Assembly: GCA_021778375.1 (NCBI GenBank)
Contig: JAJYCM010000060.1
Coordinates: 372 to 11,588, forward strand
DNA length: 11,217 nucleotides
Source of the DNA: Bacteroidota bacterium
Lineage (GTDB): Bacteria; Bacteroidota; Ignavibacteria; Ignavibacteriales; Ignavibacteriaceae
Direction of reading: 5' to 3'
Shown piece by piece: positions 6,574 through 11,217 of this stretch. Made by a program: the position numbers and the translations under genes. The notes below the pieces were generated by a model, which saw nothing but the letters and a program-made list of their open reading frames with translations, was not told the DNA's origin and ran no database searches. Positions within the stretch are counted from its first letter, which is position 1; each line of letters opens with the position of its first letter.

Positions 6574-8352
6574 TTAATCATGCATCATGCTTTGATTTAC
6601 TTCTTTCCAATATTTTCTACGTAATTTTACGGATACTGCGGTGTTAGTCTTAACCTCTAGCACAGTTAAGCCTTTTATCTTGGAAGCACGAGTTAATAAG
6701 TTCTTAAATTGTTCCCAGCTGCTTGCAGCAAAATATTTAGCATCATAGGCATCTACAAGTTTTGCAAAGTTTAATTTGTGCGGTGTTATAAAATATTCTT
6801 TAAAGATTTTTCCATAGTTTGAGATAGGAAGAATTTCAAAGATTCCGCCGCCGTTGTTATTTATAAGGACAATAGTAAGTGAAGTCTTGTAATTTTGCGC
6901 AAATAGAAGGGAATTCAGGTCATAATAAAAAGCAAGATCACCAATAAGTAAAATTGTATGATTCTTACTCGCAGCCGAAATACCTAAAGCAGTTGAAATT
7001 ATTCCGTCAATTCCGCTGGCGCCGCGATTATTATATACTGTAATGGTTTTATTATTGTTTGACGCAAAGTAATCAAAATCTCTAACGGGCATGCTATTGG
7101 AGAGCATAATATTGCAGCCATCTGGTGCTACTTTCAAAACTTCTTCAATGATTCTTCCCTCGGAAGAAAATACTGACTGGTCAATAATTTTGCTCTTAAG
7201 ATTTGCAGACTTGTCCTCAGCATCCTTAATTTTTAGCAGCCAGTTCTTATCAACACTTGAAAAGCCCGAATTATCAAGTATCCGGTTAATTGATTTGCAG
7301 AATACAAACGGATCTAAAGCATAAGAAGCCTTTGCTCTCTCAGAAGGGTCAAACCAGTCACCAAACTCGTTTATCATATACCTGTCAGCGCTGCAATTAC
7401 TAAGAAAAGTTTCCAGACCTTTAGAAGTAATTGTTCTGCCAAACTGAAGAATAATGTCAGGTCGAATTTGCTTTGCAAAATCATCCGATCGAAGGAAGGC
7501 ATCATAGTGGGATATAATATTGTCCTTTTTATGGCTTCCAAATCTTAATTGAGAATTTCCATCCGCAAAGACAGGATAATTTAATCGTAATGAAAGACCA
7601 TAACATTCATTTATAAAAGCTTTCCCAAAATTGCCAGGTCCAACAATTATAATTCCTCTCTTTCTTGCAGAGATTAATTTTGAGATATCATTAATCCATG
7701 ATTTTCTAGAAATGGTAGATTCGCTTTCCGGTAAGGTATAGAGCTTATTCTTAGTATTACTTTCTGCAAACCTTAGGGTATCTTCGTCAATTTCATGTGT
7801 AAAAGATTTTGGCTCAAATGGTTTTTTGAATGGAAAGTTAATATGGACAGGTCCTTTAGCGCTAAATAAACATTTATAAAAGGCTTTGTTAGTCTCCTCT
7901 TTTAACTTATTGATGCTTTCTATCGTCATCTCAGGTAGACCTGCATCATAAAACCATCTTATATGGTTTTTATACAAATTATTCTGATTGATGGTTTGAT
8001 TTGCCCCTCGTCCGCGAAGTTCCGGAGGTCTATCAGCAGTACAAACAATCAAAGGAACTCGTTGTTGGTATGCTTCAATTATTGCCGGATATAATTCCGC
8101 CGTGGCTGTGCCGGATGTACATACAATTGCTACCGGAGTGTTCGTTGCTTTTGCAAGCCCAAGCGCAAAAAAACCGCTGCTTCTTTCATCAACATGTACG
8201 AATGATTTTATTTTCTTATTACTTGCAAAAGCTAATGTTAATGGAGTGTTTCTTGAACCCGGAGAAAGTGAAGCATACTTTACACCGCAAGAAACAAGTA
8301 CTCTTACAAAAGTATCTGCCCAAAGTATATTACGATTAATTGGAATTTTCAT
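6574..8352 (-). CDS. menD: 2-succinyl-5-enolpyruvyl-6-hydroxy-3-cyclohexene-1-carboxylate synthase
   Basis: This is a thiamine-diphosphate-dependent enzyme of 592 residues that joins isochorismate to the succinic semialdehyde unit made by decarboxylating 2-oxoglutarate. The N-terminal half has SLSPGSRNTPLTLAF (28-42), the cofactor-activating Glu56 in HVDERSSGFFALGLAK, CTSGTATAELYPA (78-90) and TADRPPELRGRGANQTINQ (105-123), a MenD signature. The C-terminal half has NSMPVRDFDYF (419-429), NRGASGIDGIISTALG (442-457), and the diphosphate/Mg site from GDLAFYYD (471-478) to NNNGGGIF (498-505). Its ATG lies inside the end of menF (17-nt overlap), with no strong Shine-Dalgarno, so translation is probably coupled. 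A 155-bp gap separates it from menH downstream. The protein is full length and intact. Confidence 0.97.
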   Translation of the reverse strand: MKIPINRNILWADTFVRVLVSCGVKYASLSPGSRNTPLTLAFASNKKIKSFVHVDERSSGFFALGLAKATNTPVAIVCTSGTATAELYPAIIEAYQQRVPLIVCTADRPPELRGRGANQTINQNNLYKNHIRWFYDAGLPEMTIESINKLKEETNKAFYKCLFSAKGPVHINFPFKKPFEPKSFTHEIDEDTLRFAESNTKNKLYTLPESESTISRKSWINDISKLISARKRGIIIVGPGNFGKAFINECYGLSLRLNYPVFADGNSQLRFGSHKKDNIISHYDAFLRSDDFAKQIRPDIILQFGRTITSKGLETFLSNCSADRYMINEFGDWFDPSERAKASYALDPFVFCKSINRILDNSGFSSVDKNWLLKIKDAEDKSANLKSKIIDQSVFSSEGRIIEEVLKVAPDGCNIMLSNSMPVRDFDYFASNNNKTITVYNNRGASGIDGIISTALGISAASKNHTILLIGDLAFYYDLNSLLFAQNYKTSLTIVLINNNGGGIFEILPISNYGKIFKEYFITPHKLNFAKLVDAYDAKYFAASSWEQFKNLLTRASKIKGLTVLEVKTNTAVSVKLRRKYWKEVNQSMMHD

Positions 8353-9757
8353 TAAACAAAGATAAAATAGTTTTCAGTTTTAATTCTGTTTCTTGATATT
8401 CGGCGTCAGGATCAGAATTCTCTACGATACCGCATCCCGCAAAAGCAATTAATTTATTATTTATTGTAAGCGCTGATCTGATTCCTATGACAAACTCGCC
8501 TTCGTCATTAAAATTAAACCAACCGATTATCCCTGAATAAAGTCCACGCTTATATCCTTCCAATTTTTTTATCAATTGTAAGGAAACATCTTTTGGTAAA
8601 CCGCAAATAGCAGGGGTTGGATAAAGTTCCTTAAGCAATGTATGAAATGTATAAGAAGAATCTAAACTTGCAGAAATCTTTGTCCATAAATGTTGGATAT
8701 TTGCAAGTTTTCTAACATGTGAATTGGTTTCAACAACAATATTACTTGAAAAATTGGAAATAGAATCTTTTATATGATCAATAACGAAACTATGCTCATT
8801 ATAATTTTTTTTGTCGTTAAGCAATTCCATTTCAATTTTTAAGTCATCCTCCGGAGTATTTCCGCGCGGCGCAGATCCTGCTAATGCATCTATTTCAATA
8901 TTTCCGTTATAAAATTTAGCAAGTTTCTCAGGTGTAGCTCCGAAAAAAGACGATTTGCCATGATGATAAATAAATAAATATGAATCTGAATAATTCTTCC
9001 TTAACCTTGGAATAATTTCCGAAAAGTCGGGCTCATCTGAAAGAATTAAATCTACTTTTCTTGATAAAACAATTTTATCGATTTCATTTTCACTTATCTT
9101 TTCAAGCGCTTCGGAGACCATGTTCTTCCACTTTTTTTTATCCTTCGGCTGTGTGCCCGAGATATTGCGGATTGTTATTCCATCCTTACTATTCATTTGA
9201 GGTTTATTATTGAAAAGTTTCTCAAGTTTTGCTTTGAATTTGTTAAAGGTAACTCCTTTAGAATAATCCGAAGAATAGACGAAATTATAGAGGAAGTAAT
9301 TAAGTCCATTGATTTTTAGTAACATAATTTCCGGAATGAACCAAGTTGAATCATTAAAATCCGACCAATCATTATCAGCGTGTTCGACATTAAATTTCAT
9401 TGCTCCGAGAAAAAGAGGGAAATCCTTAGACGGGAAGTTTTCCCAATTAGAAATAAAATTCTCCTTCCATTCCTTAACTTTTTTATCGGTCGCGGCAAAT
9501 CTTTTATCTCCGCTTTCCGAAATTACTAACGCCTCATTAAAACCTAAGATTATAAAATTTTCGTTTGGCTTTTCAAAATAGAACGATCTTTCATGTAGCT
9601 TTAGCAGCGAATCAATTTGATTATCAATCGGAAAATCAATCATGGATTCGGCAAAACTAACAAGAACGTTGTTCGAATATTTTTTTTTAATCCTAGCTTC
9701 TGCTTCTGCAAGAAATTTTGTAAATCTATCTGCCGAAGTTGAAATAAGTTCTTCCAT
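8336..9757 (-). CDS. menF: Isochorismate synthase
   Basis: This 473-residue chorismate-utilising enzyme converts chorismate to isochorismate, the entry step of the pathway. A variable N-terminal part (to about 200) is followed by the chorismate-binding domain. Catalytic residues are visible: Lys228 in EIDKIVLSRK, equivalent to the water-activating K190 of E. coli MenF, and Glu277 in GATPEKL, equivalent to E240. Further family motifs are DALAGSAPRG (290-299), NEHSFVIDHI with Glu321 (320-329), QHLWTKI (355-361), YPTPAICGLP (379-388) and GCGIVENSDP followed by EYQETELK (441-460), which supply Mg ligands. Anthranilate and aminodeoxychorismate synthases share the fold, but the Lys at 228 and the operon point to isochorismate synthase. 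It is the first men gene, 77 bp after rsgA, and overlaps menD by 17 nt. Confidence 0.95.
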   Translation of the reverse strand: MEELISTSADRFTKFLAEAEARIKKKYSNNVLVSFAESMIDFPIDNQIDSLLKLHERSFYFEKPNENFIILGFNEALVISESGDKRFAATDKKVKEWKENFISNWENFPSKDFPLFLGAMKFNVEHADNDWSDFNDSTWFIPEIMLLKINGLNYFLYNFVYSSDYSKGVTFNKFKAKLEKLFNNKPQMNSKDGITIRNISGTQPKDKKKWKNMVSEALEKISENEIDKIVLSRKVDLILSDEPDFSEIIPRLRKNYSDSYLFIYHHGKSSFFGATPEKLAKFYNGNIEIDALAGSAPRGNTPEDDLKIEMELLNDKKNYNEHSFVIDHIKDSISNFSSNIVVETNSHVRKLANIQHLWTKISASLDSSYTFHTLLKELYPTPAICGLPKDVSLQLIKKLEGYKRGLYSGIIGWFNFNDEGEFVIGIRSALTINNKLIAFAGCGIVENSDPDAEYQETELKLKTILSLFNENSN

Positions 9758-9782
9758 TCTTTATTATTTATTTTGTTGGTTA

Positions 9783-9811
9783 AATATAATTTTATTAAAA
9801 AAGGATTCCAA
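9783..9811 (-). promoter_or_regulatory. Candidate menF operon promoter
   Basis: In the rsgA-menF gap the minus strand reads TTGGAA (9806-9811), a 17-nt spacer, then TATATT (9783-9788). These match 4 of 6 and 5 of 6 bases of the sigma-70-type consensus. Transcription would begin about 20 nt before the menF ATG. The region is very AT-rich, so a chance match is quite possible, and menF could also be read from rsgA. Confidence 0.35.
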
Positions 9812-9834
9812 TTGCCGGCTGCATCTGTGCACCA

Positions 9835-10803
9835 TTAAAAATTTATATCATCTTCAATTGTTTCGAGAATCCTTAGGTAGCTGTCATATCTTTCGATAGA
9901 AATCTTTTCTTCTTCAACTGCCTTAATTATTGCGCATCCGGGCTCATGATTATGAGTGCATGAATTAAATCTACAAAGATTAATATATTTGGAAAATTCC
10001 GCAAAGTGGTGCCCAAGGTCTCCTTTCCTAATCCCGTATGGATCAATTTCCCTTATACCAGGCGTATCAATAATATAAGTATCGTCTTCCATTTTAAGCA
10101 TCAAACTTGTTACTGTTGTATGTTTCCCTTTTTCCGTGTAATTACTAATATCGCCAGTATTAAGATCTATCCCCGGAAACAATTTATTTAGCAGCGAAGA
10201 TTTTCCAACGCCCGACTGTCCCCAGAACAAATTCTTTTTCCCAGTTAGCAGCTTTTTTAATTCTAAAATTCCTTCGCCGGTAATTTTGCTTGTAGTTATC
10301 ATATTGTAACCGATGCTTGAATAAAGCTCAACCCACTTTTGCGCAATTCCTTCCTCGTCAAGATCAATTTTATTCAAAATGATTATAACCTCTATCTTTG
10401 AGCTCTCTGCGGCGACAATCAATCTATCAATTACCTTATTATTAAAAGGAGGTTTAGTCACACTGCTTATCACAAAAAGATTATCAATATTAGAGGCTAC
10501 AATCTGCTCAAGCCGTTCGCCGCGATAGCTTGAGCCCCGCATCTTAATTGCTTTGCGGGATAAATAATTTCTTCTTTCTTCAATATTTTTAATTACTCCG
10601 GTTCCATCATCATTAAAATCAAACTCAACATAATCTCCAACAACGGCAATATCTGTTTGATAGAGTTTATCTTTCTTTAAATGAAAATCTTTCTTGAATT
10701 TTCCACGAAGTGAACACCTGATTTGGTCTCCTTCTCCAAACGGAAGTACATAAAAATCTTTGCTTTCTGTTCTGCAAATAGTACCCTTGATACAATTCTC
10801 CAA
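9835..10803 (-). CDS. rsgA: Small ribosomal subunit biogenesis GTPase RsgA (YjeQ/YloQ)
   Basis: This is the circularly permuted GTPase that binds the 30S subunit late in its assembly; 322 residues, a normal length. An N-terminal OB-fold (about 5-75, with VVGDYVEF) is followed by the permuted G motifs: G4 NKID (144-147), G5-like TTSKITG (170-176), then the P-loop GQSGVGKSS (195-203), G2 KHTT (227-230) and G3 DTPG (246-249). The C-terminal zinc-binding motif is Cys277, Cys282, His284 and Cys290. The start is TTG at 10803: an in-frame stop lies upstream, no ATG or GTG lies between, the first internal Met (88) is too late, and AAGGG (10814-10818) sits 10 nt before it. It has the same orientation as the men genes but no functional link to them; it is probably a chromosomal neighbour. 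Confidence 0.96.
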   Translation of the reverse strand: MENCIKGTICRTESKDFYVLPFGEGDQIRCSLRGKFKKDFHLKKDKLYQTDIAVVGDYVEFDFNDDGTGVIKNIEERRNYLSRKAIKMRGSSYRGERLEQIVASNIDNLFVISSVTKPPFNNKVIDRLIVAAESSKIEVIIILNKIDLDEEGIAQKWVELYSSIGYNMITTSKITGEGILELKKLLTGKKNLFWGQSGVGKSSLLNKLFPGIDLNTGDISNYTEKGKHTTVTSLMLKMEDDTYIIDTPGIREIDPYGIRKGDLGHHFAEFSKYINLCRFNSCTHNHEPGCAIIKAVEEEKISIERYDSYLRILETIEDDINF

Positions 10804-10813
10804 ATAAAGTTTA

Positions 10814-10818
10814 CCCTT
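10814..10818 (-). promoter_or_regulatory. Ribosome binding site for the TTG start of rsgA
   Basis: AAGGG on the minus strand lies 10 nt before the TTG at 10803-10801. It supports TTG initiation, for which no in-frame ATG alternative exists near the N-terminus. Confidence 0.5.
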
Positions 10819-10847
10819 AAAATAATTTGGATTTCTTACTCTGTCAA
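10819..10847 (-). promoter_or_regulatory. Candidate rsgA promoter
   Basis: On the minus strand a perfect -35 TTGACA (10842-10847) is followed after 17 nt by TATTTT (10819-10824, 4 of 6). Overlapping it, TATATTTG (10845-10852) matches the TAnnTTTG -7 element of Bacteroidota promoters, but I find no matching upstream TTTG. The first model would start transcription at or just past the Shine-Dalgarno, leaving a very short leader, which weakens it; the second would give a leader of about 35 nt. Confidence 0.3.
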
Positions 10848-10888
10848 ATATATTTTATGTGAATTACGAAAAATGTTGGGGGGAAAAA

Positions 10889-10906
10889 TTGGAGTAATGG
10901 AATATT
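10889..10906 (+). repeat. 18-nt repeat block shared with menD-menH gap
   Basis: TTGGAGTAATGGAATATT is identical to 6469-6486. Here it runs into TCCATAATGCC, which completes a palindrome, whereas the other copy runs into GGAATAATGG. Confidence 0.55.
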
Positions 10907-10910
10907 CCAT
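10897..10910. repeat. Perfect 14-bp palindrome ATGGAATATTCCAT
   Basis: The sequence equals its own reverse complement. It lies about 95 bp before the rsgA start. It could be an operator for a dimeric regulator or just the symmetric core of a repeat; the related copy in the menD-menH gap lacks the second half. Confidence 0.5.
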
Positions 10911-10978
10911 AATGCCGAAAGGTTTTTTACATAAGATATATTAAATAATTCACGTTACGCATGTTTTTTTTCCTATTG

Positions 10979-10998
10979 CCCCGCCATTTATGGCGGGG
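10979..10998. repeat. Hairpin 1: CCCCGCCAT-TT-ATGGCGGGG
   Basis: Perfect 9-bp, GC-rich stem in AT-rich DNA. It is the left member of the middle inverted-repeat layer. It has no T-run on either side, so it is a poor intrinsic terminator. Confidence 0.75.
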
Positions 10999-11020
10999 GT
11001 TAAATAGGACCTAAAACTCA

Positions 11021-11061
11021 TGGCTTTAGCCTCATTTTAGCTCATAATGTGGCTAAAGCCA
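11021..11061. repeat. Hairpin 2: central TGGCTTTAGCC / GGCTAAAGCCA stem
   Basis: Eleven perfect base pairs, one T/T mismatch, then four more pairs (11033-11036 with 11046-11049), closing a loop of 9 nt. It marks the centre of the larger element. Confidence 0.75.
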
Positions 11062-11082
11062 ACACACCTGTATAATTTTATT

Positions 11083-11102
11083 CCCCGACATAAATGTCGG
11101 GG
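11083..11102. repeat. Hairpin 3: CCCCGACAT-AA-ATGTCGGGG
   Basis: Perfect 9-bp stem. Its reverse complement matches hairpin 1 including the flanking ATTG, except for one base pair changed on both sides of the stem (C-G in hairpin 1, A-T here). It is followed by GCAATTG rather than a T-run. Confidence 0.75.
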
Positions 11103-11217
11103 CAATTGATAGTATCATAATGCGTAAGGTGAGTTAAATAAATACTTTGAAACAAAGCACGAGGTCACTGGAAAACATCTTCGAGTCTTTGAGAAGAATC
11201 ATTTGAGTGAGGGGATC

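Larger units (their letters stand above)
10942..11140. mobile_element. Nested palindromic REP/MITE-like element
   Basis: About 199 bp with three inverted-repeat layers around one centre near 11041. The outer arms are 10942-10962 and 11120-11140 (17 of 21 paired). The middle layer is a pair of small hairpins in inverted orientation at 10979-10998 and 11083-11102, each with a 9-bp stem and a 2-nt loop. The inner stem is 11021-11031 with 11051-11061 (11 perfect base pairs, TGGCTTTAGCC), plus 4 more pairs after one mismatch. There is no coding capacity. Terminal inverted repeats, small size and a lone copy of the terminus at 6444-6457 suggest a non-autonomous mobile repeat. I see no clear target-site duplication and no transposase, so mobility is inferred. 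Confidence 0.55.
10804..11217. other. Gene-free, repeat-rich region right of rsgA
   Basis: About 410 bp without a recognisable gene. From left to right it holds the candidate rsgA promoter, a G-run (10877-10883), a block shared with the menD-menH gap (10889-10906) with a perfect 14-bp palindrome (10897-10910), the nested palindromic element (10942-11140) and a last 77 bp with a small hairpin (CTTTG-AAA-CAAAG, 11145-11157). Frames in the last 77 bp encode only peptides of about 20 residues that I do not recognise; this stretch may continue into a repeat or gene beyond the edge. Confidence 0.7.

Noticed and set aside
8001..8339. 112-residue plus-strand open frame inside menD
   Set aside because: menD is strongly supported on the minus strand across this stretch by family motifs; the antisense product shows no domain.
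10723..10944. 73-residue plus-strand open frame overlapping the rsgA start
   Set aside because: Half of it is antisense to rsgA and the rest runs through repeat blocks; no domain or ribosome site.
10979..11102. GC-rich hairpins as intrinsic terminators
   Set aside because: The stems are strong but neither strand has a T-run directly after them, and they lie upstream of rsgA rather than after a visible gene.
10942..11140. CRISPR array
   Set aside because: The repeats are inverted around a single centre, not direct repeats with regular spacers, and no cas gene is present.
11141..11217. tRNA gene, suggested by TTCGAGTC near 11180
   Set aside because: The bases either side cannot form the five-pair T stem, and no acceptor or anticodon arm is found.

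Overview
This window carries a nearly complete classical (Men-type) menaquinone biosynthesis operon on the minus strand. Read from right to left the order is rsgA, menF, menD, menH, menB, menA, menC, menE. A short plus-strand unit at the left edge converges on it and holds a LysR-family regulator that reads as OxyR (5' end cut off by the window) and a hot-dog acyl-CoA thioesterase. The DNA is AT-rich, most starts lack a strong Shine-Dalgarno sequence, and menA sits between menB and menC. Together these fit a bacterium of the Bacteroidota/Chlorobiota/Ignavibacteriota group. That placement is an inference from style and gene order, not a sequence match.

Layout: 1-841 oxyR-like (partial, +); 871-1278 hot-dog thioesterase (+); a 35-bp convergent gap; 1314-2765 menE (-); 2780-3814 menC (-); 3811-4707 menA (-); 4714-5547 menB (-, start moved from a TTG at 5562 to an ATG with a Shine-Dalgarno); 5597-6418 menH (-); a 155-bp gap with repeat pieces; 6574-8352 menD (-); 8336-9757 menF (-); a 77-bp gap with a plausible promoter; 9835-10803 rsgA (-, TTG start); then about 410 bp without a gene, rich in repeats and palindromes, to the right edge.

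Together the genes encode chorismate -> isochorismate (MenF) -> SEPHCHC (MenD) -> SHCHC (MenH) -> o-succinylbenzoate (MenC) -> OSB-CoA (MenE) -> DHNA-CoA (MenB) -> DHNA (probably the convergent thioesterase) -> demethylmenaquinone (MenA, membrane). Only the final C-methyltransferase (MenG/UbiE) is not in the window. All men proteins look full length with their catalytic residues intact.

The least ordinary part is the non-coding DNA. At 10942-11140 lies an element of about 200 bp with three nested inverted-repeat layers that all share one centre near 11041. Its middle layer is a pair of inverted hairpins that differ by a compensated base pair. Pieces of the same repeat family (an 18-nt identical block and a 14-nt terminus-like block) recur in the unusually wide menD-menH gap. 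This looks like a non-autonomous, REP/MITE-like mobile repeat family. No transposase, CRISPR array, RNA gene or defence system is visible.
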